DNA of 64,000 nucleotides, taken from contig JAOVVO010000036.1 in assembly GCA_028564675.1 (NCBI GenBank), positions 62,001 through 126,000 of the forward strand. The letters run 5' to 3'. Each line of letters opens with the position of its first letter. Position 1 is the stretch's first letter. Below are positions 50,180 through 59,245 of this stretch, one piece after another. This stretch comes from Onchocerca lupi (Eukaryota; Nematoda; Chromadorea; Rhabditida; Onchocercidae). Position numbers and translations under genes: made by a program. The notes under the pieces were generated by a model that ran no database searches, had not been told where the DNA came from, and saw nothing but the letters and a program-made list of their open reading frames with translations.

Positions 50180-53100
50180 CATTAATATTAATTCAGAGAC
50201 TACTCGTCGACACGCATCTTCGATGTATTGCATTTCATTCGCTATTTCTTCTAAGCGGCAATGTTCGTAACTTTCTGTCATTGAAGGGAATATGTATCAT
50301 TCTCGAAGTTTATGCCTTCTTGTATATCACTGAGGCAAATATGTTTTATTCTACATAAAAGATATACATTGTTTATTCTATTCTACATGCATATTCCTTA
50401 TTGCTATGAGAAAATATTGGTTGTAGATTTATTTAATTAGTGAATTTATTTCTTACTGACTAGAATATACAGATTCATACTTGAAAGTTATTAATTGAAG
50501 TTTAAATATTTCAGTTCGGCGTTCTTCTTGTCTTCGTCTTCATTACGTTCCTCTGTTTCAACTTTTTTCAAAATTTTTTTCTAAAAAAAACTTTTTTTAA
50601 AGTCATTTCAAATTCTAATTAAATAGAAGGCAGAACTTTGACTTTGCATATCGTCGAAGTTGTGAGCCATATTGCATATCCTTACACTGCTACTACTGCA
50701 TGAAACATTGCATTTTCTTCCAGTCCAGTATCTTGTAGAAGTTGCCAAGTTGTGATAGATTTATGGATTGCTTGTCTATGAGTGACGTGATGTGAAATAT
50801 GGAGTGTTTCTGTGCAATCATAAGTAAGGAATAAGGTTAAAGAGTGTCACATACAATAACTGTTCAGCTTATTTGCTTGCTGAAGAAAAGTTGTGAGAAA
50901 ATTATTCGCATTCATAACAACAACCAGAGCAGATGACAAGAGTGATATGTGATCTTTCGAGTAGAGGAGAGTGTTGCTAAAATGATGATTGTTCGAGAGT
51001 GAACGCATTAATGAAATCCGAAAAAAATATGGAGAGTGTATTGTGTTCTTTCATTCCCATGTGGAGATGGCTGATAATGTGACGATGAAGGCTTTCTTGT
51101 CAGTACTATCCTATTTCAGCTCGATATTCTGGAAGATTTGACATCGAAACATTTTAGTCGAAAGCTTTTCAGTATACTTCCCTTTGTGTGTCTCTTTGCA
51201 TCACCTATCTGCACTTGTTATCAGTTATATTCGAAGTGAAAAGAAGCCTCATATCATCATATTTCATGACATTTTCTTAACTCCAAATTTGGAAAAAAAA
51301 AAAAAAAAGCACACAAACACCTGTCCTGACTTGTGTTCTGCATTTTTAATCGTCTTCAATAAAAACATATTCATCCCTCCGATCATTTCATCTGATTTTC
51401 TTCTCTCCCTATCTGTCGCTCTCATTTTTCCTTTTCTCTCGTCTCTCTTTCATTATATCCTGGATGACAAGGACTGAGAAGTCATTTTCCATTAATTTAT
51501 TGTCATTCCCTGTTAGTTCTTTGTTTACATTGGCTATAATTTTGCATTTAGCTTTGCTTTATGAATTCCTTTTCTTTTTTCGAAATTTTCATGCATATCC
51601 CTGATAAAAACCGTTGAAAAGATGGTATAGAGGTTAAGAGAAGATAACGTTACCAGATGAAGTTGAAAATTCAATTTCTCCTTTTCACACGAAATTCTTA
51701 CGTTAATGTCGGTATATCCATTTATTCCCGCGAAGCTATTTTTCTTGCCGTAACACAGCTGCCAAATTGTTCAAATGATTTGAAAAAATATGTATATAAA
51801 ATATCAATGCACACGGTTTCCTGATATCAGTGTGGAAGAAGAAAAGATGGTAATATGTAGCATTGTTAAATATCTGATCATCTATTTGTTCTTGGAAGTT
51901 GTTCCCCGGTCAGTTCGAATCTTGACAAGAAGCTCTGTAAATTAATAATTTAATTTATTAATCTTTTCTTTCAACTTACAAAACACTGATTCAGGGTATA
52001 TGGGTAATTTGTCACCTGAGGAGATATTGAAACGGATCGAAGGCGACAGCAGAGGTAAAGCTAAGGGAAATCAAAAGATTGGAACAAACGGGTCCAAGGT
52101 ATTTACTCTCTTTGAAATGAAATCTTTTCCTATCATTTTTGAAACCTAACAATTGTGGATGTTTTGAAGGAGATGGTTTAGGAGGGTTGTTATTTTGCAG
52201 TGCATATTCATCAATCCATATCTTGCTAGGTCAAAGAGTAAGTTTTTTTTGGGGGGTCAACGCGCTGTCCATCGAATGTATGACGCCAAGCGACCGCAGA
52301 TCGCTGTTTTGCTATGAGGTAATTGTTATGAAGTACCACATAATGGGTACATTTCAAATCTGCCCACCACATCTCTCTTTCCTTCCTTCCCTCATTTCCT
52401 TTTCCTTCTTGCTTTTACTCTCACTTTATTCCTCCCATCTTTTCCGGCTTCTTCCATTTCCATTATCTTCTCGAGGTACCACTGTGACGGTCGATACTAC
52501 TACCTACTTATTCAGCGTGCAATTATTTTTTCCTGCAAATCATTGATCGGATACCCATCTACTGATATATTACTGCAGCTGTTACTTTTCGTTGTTGGCG
52601 ATAATGTCAAATGGATGGATGGATATTCGCAAGATTTTATAGATATTTTTCGTTTCTACGATTAATACAGCAGTTATTAGTATGTTTGTATTGCTGTTAA
52701 TAATAGCTGTATACAGCTGTTGTGATTGCCGTTGTTGTAGCAAATGAATGAAAATGTTGCAACTGTATTAAGTACAGCATGGTAGATTTATTATCATTTG
52801 CCGCTGGTCTTTGCTGATTAATATATACACAAGCTGTAGAAAATTGTTTTTTTTTTCTTCTTTCAGGACCACTCATCTATTGTAGCAAACGGTTCCAGGA
52901 GCAGTGGTGGGCGTAAAAGAGGCGATAAAAAAGATCGCCAAACAGATAAGGTTCGAAAAAATTTGTATTTATTTGATCTAAGTTAATTAGACGAAAAGAG
53001 ATGATAGAAATTTGCTGCAAAGTTATTTCTTTTTATATTTGTTTTATTATTTCAAGAAGTCTTATCATTTTATTCATCTATACATCTTTGTTTATTTTAT

Positions 53101-55894
53101 GATTCTTACTATAGATGTTTATTTTGAAGAAAGTAGGGATTGTTCAAAAGCTTGAATGTTCTACTCTAATGAAAAAATTTCTTTTTTTTCGATTTATATA
53201 TGTCGAGTTAGCAGTGTGATTAGGTGGAAATTTTTGATTTATTGTTTCCGATATGTCATTTGCCAAATATGTTATATCCCATTTTAACAGGCTGCAAGAC
53301 GTTCTCTGATCACCGATAGAGAGGTAGTTGAACTCTCAGCCAAAATGGAAACATTAAATATTGAAAAAACGAAGGTGGTTGTTATGGCGGAAACTATTGC
53401 TGAACCTAAGCATAGATCATCGATGACCGGAACATCGAAGGTATGTTCTCTTGGTTTAGTTGAATTTATATTAGGTTCTGTGAATGAGTGAAAAACGATA
53501 GGTGTATGAAAGAAGAAACTGAAAATGGGATTCAGTATCTATATCATTATAAAGTAATGGAAAATCCAGATGTTAACAGTTATTCATATGTCAAAAATAA
53601 TCTAGTTTCGATCTGCGGGAAAATTTCCACGTTCTATTAATGTGTAGTAAACAGGACGAAATTTAATCAAAATTTAATGAAAGCTTACATTTGAGAGGAC
53701 TTTAATTCGTGATTTCGTATATAATAAAAATTGGTTTTTTGTAGACGGAAATTCTAGCATCGTCACCACAAAGTGATGAGATTGAGGAGACTAAAAGTGG
53801 TGCTGCAACCGCAGTGAAGAGCACGATGGATGAGGGTGTAGATGATGAAGAACAATATCTAAGTGCCGACGAAGGCGTTAATTCCAACTTCTCTGATGAC
53901 ATAGTATATTTTTTAGACTAATTATGGGTGAGTAACTATAGGTAGGGAAAAATTTGTGCCATAAAATTACGCATCACTGTCTGTTGAATAAAAGAGATAA
54001 TTGTAATTGCTTTGAAAAAGCGTAATTTAGGAATTGGTCTCGATTTTTCAAAGTCTTAATTTTAAAAATGGATTACATTTCTTTTTTAATTTAATATAAG
54101 GGAATGTTATAGTTTTCGGGATTCCGCTGTAAAGTAAGTATCTTTTTAGAAAACTGAGTTGCAGTATCATACGGATGAACAGTCCGGTGCTTCTGGTTCA
54201 CGCGACTTCATAAGTGATGGTGCCAACTATCGTGCTGACAATGAAGAAATAAATCCTTTACCAGTGACATCCGAAGAGTCTGAATTTATCCAGGTCACTG
54301 CCAGGAGTAGGAGAAGAGCTGGCGCTGCTCTGTTCCAACAGCAACAGCAGGCTGTGGCACCAGGAATGGATAGGAAGAATGTGTATTGTAATAGGTACGG
54401 TAAACGATGAAATGTGAAGTCTGTCCATAACTCAGGGTTCAGTATGAATGAAGTGAATGATCTAATAAATTGTGACTCTTCAATTAGTGGTGTATTCATA
54501 AAAAAAACTTTATAAATAAAATGATATAGATGAAAAGAACTCATTTTCTTATTTGCAGCGCTATAGATCGAGATTCAAGGACAAATATAAGGCGTGATGC
54601 AGATAGACTGCGACGAAGTTCGATACAGTTGCCACCGGATAGCCGTAGAAATCAGCCATCTTCACGTGGAAATACTTCTCCATCATCGGTTGATTGTGAG
54701 GTTTGTTCGTGCTTGTTCTTTCTCTTAAAAACTTGACCTTTGTTTTGATCAGTATAGTGTGCTTTTGTGTCGTCCGATTCAAATTGATATTTTGGAAATA
54801 ATCGATTAAGGTAAGAAAGAAGAAATTTATTGGATGTAGAAAACTAAATTATAAGTTTTTATCTTCTTATTCTATTTAACTTTTTAAAGTTTTCAGAAAT
54901 ATTCGGCTTTTGCACAACTTTGGATATTAATTTTAGAAGGTTGATAATATTCTCGTAAAAAGGCACTCACAAAGGAAAAGATTATTAAAATCTAACTGAC
55001 TGACAAATTTGGCTTGACCGATAATTTGTCTGTCCTGTTTTGAATTTTGGGCATTCACTGCAGACATATATTAAGGGAATATTTCTTCTTTCTGAATGTT
55101 CTCTAGCACCAACATATTTGTTTGATATTATCCCATCTTTTAAGTTTGTTGAGAATTTGATCATCAGGCTTTTGTGAGATGAAAGAAGTCTTTGTTTTAG
55201 AGTGGTGGTGGGAAAGATCAAACTATTGGTATTAATGATTGTGTTCAGTCACAGGAACAACAGCAACAGCATCTTAAATTTGCTACTTCAACATCAGTGA
55301 GCAAGAAGGCAAAATATGGATTACCATCATCTCTTCAGACGAGTCGTGCAGCATCTCCTGATCGTCGTGGCAGTCAATCGTTGACTTTAAAATATTCTAT
55401 TGCAGCTGAAAGTGTAAGTTAATGAGCTGTGTTTAATTTCTTGTATTAAAAAAGCTTCCAAAGTAAAGATGTTTTTTCATTTTATGTAATGAGTTTGGAC
55501 TGTTTCTCTTCTCTATCAATTTTTTATTGTTTCTATTATTCGATTTTCACATTTTATTCAAAATACATCATTCGCTAAAATATCGCTTTCTCTATTACAC
55601 GAGAAAGTTTTGCGGCGTGTTCAATTTCTGTATTCTACTATTATCTTGAATAATCAATTTTTGAGAATTTTAGTTGCAGAGTGGCTCTTCACCGGCTGTT
55701 GCACTTCTTTCGGAAAATTTGTCAGACGCGAAACGCAAAGTATCAGAACACGAAATTGGTACTGTTACTGTTGGTAATACAAAAGCTCCAGGTTTGTAGC
55801 TTCGAACGAAAAAAATAATTATGTTTTATTGAAATTTTCCTTCGTATTCCCATTCGTTATCTGTCTGTGGACCTATTGAAATGATTAATTTTCT

Positions 55895-55935
<41 letters not shown>

Positions 55936-57249
55936 ATGATCAATTGAACTGTTTTTTCTATCGCTTTTTTCAGCCCAACGATCTTGGGCAGACATTGCCA
56001 AACAACGATTGTATAATGATGCTGAAATACGTCCAAATGACGCATCTCATGCAAATTTGCATGGTTATTCCGTGAATGCTCGCACAACGATTAAAGAAGA
56101 ACATTTCCTTAGTGCAGCTTCTATTTCTGGTAAGCTCGTATTATGTCAAGTGGCTTGAGAATTCTCGAGTTTTTGTCATTCATGCAAATTTCCAGCTTCA
56201 TGTTTTCCAGGTCATGTGCAAAGTGCGAAAAAGACAGAATATAGTGAGCAGAAACGAACAATAAGTATGGAAGCGATAAGCAGCAACTTAACAGTAAAAG
56301 ATTATTCATTTTTTTTTGATCCAGACGAGCCAACTGGAATTGTATCGAAAGGTACAGTGATTTAGTTGATTGTATAAAGATAACAGTGAAACTTCATTTA
56401 GTAGAAAAACTTGCACTGATTTCATAGATTTATTTCAAAAGTAACATGTTCGACTTCAGAATCAGAACCGAACAGTTCCAAAACTGTACCAGAGGAAGCT
56501 AATGAAGATTCAAAATCCAAGGTAGGAGTACTATATGGAATTTGGAATTTCAAAATATTTGTTAGTATACTAGAAGACTTAGACCTTGTAAATCACAGTG
56601 TGATCAAATTTGTTGAGCTAATTGAAATACGAGAAATATTCCTGCATTTACAATAGTGGGCAGTTATCTCACTTGTGATTGCTTCAAGCTGTGGGATCGT
56701 AAAAGCTCCAGTAGTATCTCATGGAAATCATGATATTACAGCCTCGATGTTCCGGAATAGTGCTCAATTTAGATGGAGGCCGACAGCTTGTTCTTCCGGA
56801 AAGTGATGTAATAGCTGCGGGTCCAGCAGCCATTGTCGACGTAAGTCAGCGACCTGAAATAATAACTGTAAATGAAATGTGGCGAAATTTTATGAAAGAT
56901 CCAACTGGTTAGTATATTCATTTTAATCTCCCGCAGTTTAATGTGAAAGTTACTAAATTTAGATAATGGAAATTCAATTGAATCGAATTGTCACAATTTT
57001 CTTAGAAATTTTATTAATTGAGGTTTTGATCATTTCAAATTGCAAAGGAATAATTATGAAGTTTTGATTTTAAGCTGCTTATATTTTATTTATTTATTTA
57101 TTTATTTATTTTTTTTTTCAGCTGTAATGACATACAGGGAATATCAAAGACAAAAACAAGGACTACAGCAGCAAGATTGTGCATCAAAAGAACAGGAAGA
57201 GAAAAATAAAGAAACGATAAAAGGAGTGAAAAGGGAGAAAGAGGATTGA
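23424..57249 (+). CDS. Large multi-exon gene, unrecognised hydrophilic protein of about 1000 residues
   Basis: Exons: 23424 to about 23489, 23940-24071, 24690-24828, 32613-32707, 34229-34485, 34679-34774, 34938-35028, 37314-37428, 39798-39919, 46214-46271, 51995-52098, 52867-52950, 53291-53440, 53745-53903, 54150-54394, 54559-54700, 55201-55413, 55674-55791, 55974-56129, 56211-56351, 56460-56521, 56742-56907 and 57122-57249 (TGA). All junctions after 23940 keep phase; the first donor is uncertain. The product is Ser/Asn/Gln/Lys-rich with no signal peptide, membrane segment or enzyme motif that I can see. Short conserved-looking pieces are NLSPEEILKRIEG, SEFIQVTARSRRRAG, a Q-run, QRSWADIAKQ, FFFDPDEPTG and, at the C-terminus, TVNEMWRNFMKDPTG followed by VMTYREYQRQKQG. 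This suggests a nuclear, RNA-associated or scaffold protein, but I do not assign a family. Confidence 0.82.
25423..26818 (-). CDS. Ly6/uPAR (LU) domain protein nested in an intron, 5' exon not found
   Basis: Four minus-strand exons, all in phase 1: 26818-26696, 26260-26165, 25779-25726 and 25535-25423 (TGA). Exon 1 reads KCLKCYSCDGPEDCADPREE and continues with CPKNNECFTI. Exon 2 gives GLRKGCSPTCDR and ends in the diagnostic MLCRTCKFELCNGKTG. The cysteine spacing and the terminal C-N are those of the three-fingered Ly6/uPAR fold. Exon 4 carries a basic stretch (SRKEKR) and then a hydrophobic segment (IFIIYLILFLIC), as expected for a GPI-attachment signal or a membrane anchor. Nematode relatives include GPI-anchored neuronal proteins such as ODR-2. 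The signal-peptide exon, which should end in phase 1, must lie further right (26819-32600) and was not identified. Each exon is shorter than 42 codons. All lie in the intron 24829-32612 of the plus-strand gene. Confidence 0.85.
27849..27910. repeat. Short tandem repeat, about 21-bp unit, three copies
   Basis: Three near-identical units of GAAAATATTTTGAAAATTGTG with small changes follow one another inside the 24829-32612 intron. Confidence 0.75.
30590..30617. repeat. TA/TG dinucleotide microsatellite
   Basis: A short TA run passes directly into about ten TG units within the intron of the large gene. Confidence 0.85.
30799..30836. repeat. TA/TG dinucleotide microsatellite, second copy
   Basis: About seven TA units followed by about twelve TG units, the same arrangement and polarity as the tract 200 bases to the left. 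Confidence 0.85.
35154..35240 (+). CDS. Candidate alternative last exon of the large gene (short isoform)
   Basis: Directly downstream of exon 34938-35028 (phase 0). The acceptor ATTGCGTCAG opens an in-frame stretch starting LKDSVEIRKIQSEEL, which has coiled-coil character, and runs to TAA at 35240. An internal GGTAAG donor would give phase 1 and does not fit the next constitutive exon, so a terminal exon is the better reading. This is inferred from phase only. Confidence 0.4.
   Translation: MKDSVEIRKIQSEELGKIISYFALINYF
36680..36905 (+). CDS. Candidate alternative last exon of the large gene
   Basis: A long pyrimidine tract with TTTTTTTAG at its end precedes 36680. The reading frame then encodes an acidic, hydrophilic stretch (KINERENGNEKTLQ, LNDSEDEEVMLNIMSEV, DIQGKHDDVSIAS) and stops at 36905. 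The composition matches the rest of the large protein. The phase needed (2) fits the donors at 34485 and 34774 but not 35028, so use of this exon would skip exon 34938-35028 or more. Confidence 0.5.
37429..39797. other. Intron of the large gene
   Basis: AT-rich intron with T homopolymers (38450-38470) and a 44-bp perfect palindrome at 39056-39099. No exon-like open frame was recognised on either strand. Confidence 0.6.
39056..39099. repeat. 44-bp perfect palindrome
   Basis: AATAAAATAATACATTATAT is followed by its exact reverse complement, centred at about 39077/39078. It can extrude as an AT cruciform or fold into a hairpin in the transcript. Confidence 0.85.
39920..44410. other. Intron of the large gene with one weak exon candidate
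   Basis: AT-rich. A slightly GC-richer stretch at 41290-41420 has no coding frame of note. At 41966-42130 an acceptor (CGCTTTGCAG) opens a phase-0 frame, EQPKCPGRNDGDSDDDDISF, which ends in TAG at 42130. It would fit after exon 39798-39919 as another terminal exon, but the opposite strand and a second plus frame are open too. Confidence 0.4.
44411..44563 (+). CDS. Candidate alternative first exon of the large gene
   Basis: An ATG at 44411, preceded by an in-frame TAA at 44399-44401, opens 51 codons beginning MNMNCFVEDGNDYKLSRYS and ending DDFYEKYDQYFL. A consensus donor TTG|GTAAGT follows in phase 0, exactly the phase of the next exon (46214). Composition is protein-like and unlike the flanking intron. 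This suggests an internal promoter and a shorter isoform lacking everything encoded before exon 46214. Confidence 0.6.
44653..44740. repeat. 44-bp tandem duplication
   Basis: Two adjacent units beginning TATGCGAAAGCA and ending TTTGTTCAGGA differ at only a few positions. They lie about 90 bases after the candidate alternative first exon. Confidence 0.85.
46272..51994. other. Largest downstream intron of the large gene
   Basis: About 5.7 kb of AT-rich intron holding the (AAT)25 tract. A single minus-strand exon-like piece occurs near 47625-47586 (ATG GAA AGT..., donor GTAAGC) without partner exons. No supported gene. Confidence 0.5.
50101..50175. repeat. (AAT)25 trinucleotide microsatellite
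   Basis: Twenty-five perfect AAT units. In translation it only yields poly-Asn or poly-Tyr, which explains the open frames found here; it is intronic. Confidence 0.97.
52280..52318 (+). CDS. Candidate short alternative first exon of the large gene
   Basis: In the intron 52099-52866 a locally GC-richer stretch contains ATG followed by TPSDRRSLFCYE and a GAG|GTAATT donor in phase 0, matching the phase of exon 52867. The frame is also open upstream of the ATG. It is only 13 codons, so chance is possible. Confidence 0.3.
55896..55934. repeat. Poly-T tract of 39 bases in an intron
   Basis: Thirty-nine consecutive T in the intron just before the acceptor of exon 55974. It may act as an extended pyrimidine tract. 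The length is prone to slippage and to assembly error. Confidence 0.85.
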
Positions 57250-59245
57250 AATAAATAAGAAGGTTCGAAATGAACGACATTTTGATATCAGTAGCAATCG
57301 TCTCTTTGTCATGTTGTTGTTGTTGTGGCTGTATTATTTTCCTGGAGAGACTCGTTCTTATTTTCCATGTATTTCCTGTTGTTTCTCTGTATTAATTTTA
57401 TTGGAGTATATATTTGTTCTCTTGACCAATTCAACTGCTTAATTATGTGAAGGAGAAGAGAATTCAACCTATTGAAATAGCGCAAGATGAACTAGTTTAT
57501 TGAGAAATTCAGATAAACTGACTTGCAGACTATCTTAAAAGGGATGGTTCACGGAAAGAACTTGAAGATCAAATTTGCAAAAATAGATTTGTTTGAGAGG
57601 TTGAAAAAATTGGTTAACTTATCAGGAATCCTTTTTAGAGCGGAAAGATTCTGATGGATCTCATTATGGCCGTATGTTCTTGAAAAGTTTGGGAAATAGA
57701 AATTAATTTCTTTTTCGCAAGTGAGATTTGAGGCATTAAATCAGCATACCTGAGAAATAGCAGCCTACATCAGGCTGGAGAGAAAAATGTAATGTGAGCA
57801 AAGAAGATTGGCTGATGGCATCAAATTTTCGTGAGATTTTAACACGTGTTTTAACACCAAGATATGTAGTAATGGAAATGGTGGGATATAAATGCATTGA
57901 AGTTGCAATTGTTTTTTTTTTTTTTTTTTTTTTGATTTTGAGTTTGAAATCTTAGATTCTTACTGGTACTATTTTCTTTATTCTTGAGCACCAAGTAGAA
58001 TGTGTTTAATTTTTTCTTTCACTTTATAAAGAAATTGCTCATCTCATCTATTGCACCCGGTATGTATACATGTTGTCTTCCTTCGTTTTTCTTTCAGTTG
58101 AGTGATTTAGAATGTAGTAGGTTGCACCACTCATATATCATACAAGATTAGCGATGGTTGAGGTGAGGAAATTACTGATCGGTTTCTGGAAATATAACAT
58201 TTAAATGAGAAAATATGCTCAGGATTAGATGACATGGCATAGTTTAGGATGAATTAACATTAGATTAAATGGATTGCCTTTCACCACTTATGATTTTATT
58301 CTTAAGGTTTTCTTTTTTACCCAATTTTGAGATTCGTTTTATTTTTAAATTTAAATTCGAACTGCTCAAATTGTAGAAGGAGATGTGTTTCTTTTTTGCT
58401 CTTTTTAATTTGAAACATTTTTTTTTTTTGGTCATTATATGTAATCTTCATAAATTATTGGAGTAGAAATTATCATGATTATTGATATTTCTTTTCTTTT
58501 TTCTTTTAATTTCTTTAGATATGCATTTTATTAATTTAATTATTTGCAATATCAGTATAACTTATGAACGAAGTAGCATTATGTTCATGCAAAGTGTCAT
58601 TATGATAGCATTTCAGCTGGAATATTTGCTTCTAATAGACTTTTTTTGCTGAGAGAGAGATGAATGATAATTTGTCAAATTTTCCATCGAAAGGCAAATA
58701 AATGCTCTTATGGCAATAGTTGTGCATGGAAGCTAACAAAAGATTGAATCATAGACAAGACAGCTTCGTATTTGATACGTATTTGTATAAGTTATGACTG
58801 AATGCAAAGTAGGATTTTAAATATAGATCAAATCACGCTTATTATTCTTTGGTTTCTAACTGCTTTTAATGTTTTCTTCATTATACTGTATTCGGAAAAG
58901 TAAACTTTAGGCAACTTTTTTTTCTCAACGCAACTGAATTTTACCGGGAATATCACTGCTGTGAGAATTGTCTGGCTATCACTCTCACGTATAATATCGC
59001 AAGGTGATGTTTAACAGTGGCAGAATGTCGGAATCAATCAGAGATTATTTTATTTCTTGAAAAAAGAGTAATTAAAGCTTCAGGAGTACGTGGAGAAATT
59101 TCAGTAATATCATAAGCTTATCATGTCTATTCCTATGCTGTGTGGCTTACAATTTCTGACGATGCTTTCAAGTAATTGTGGTGAGAAATTGTAATGTCAT
59201 GTTGTTTCAATGAAATGAAAGATTTGATTTCTTGGTATTTCTCGG
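57250..59245. other. Convergent intergenic region
   Basis: Lies between the stop of the large plus-strand gene and the stop of the minus-strand VGLUT gene. It must hold both 3' UTRs; AATAAATAA directly after the stop at 57249 is a possible but very close poly(A) signal. T-rich homopolymers at 57912-57933 and 58420-58429. No coding region seen. Confidence 0.6.

Noticed and set aside
50083..50358. Open frames with poly-Asn (plus) and poly-Tyr (minus)
   Set aside because: They are translations of the intronic (AAT)25 microsatellite.
52139..52546. 135-codon plus-strand frame
   Set aside because: No ATG at its start, pyrimidine-rich low-complexity second half; only a short internal piece (52280-52318) has any exon character.
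54227..54544. Minus-strand frame opposite the exon at 54150-54394
   Set aside because: Shadow of a well-supported plus-strand exon with correct splice phases.
55857..56087. Frames with poly-Lys or poly-Phe
   Set aside because: They run through the 39-base T tract of an intron and the antisense of exon 55974.
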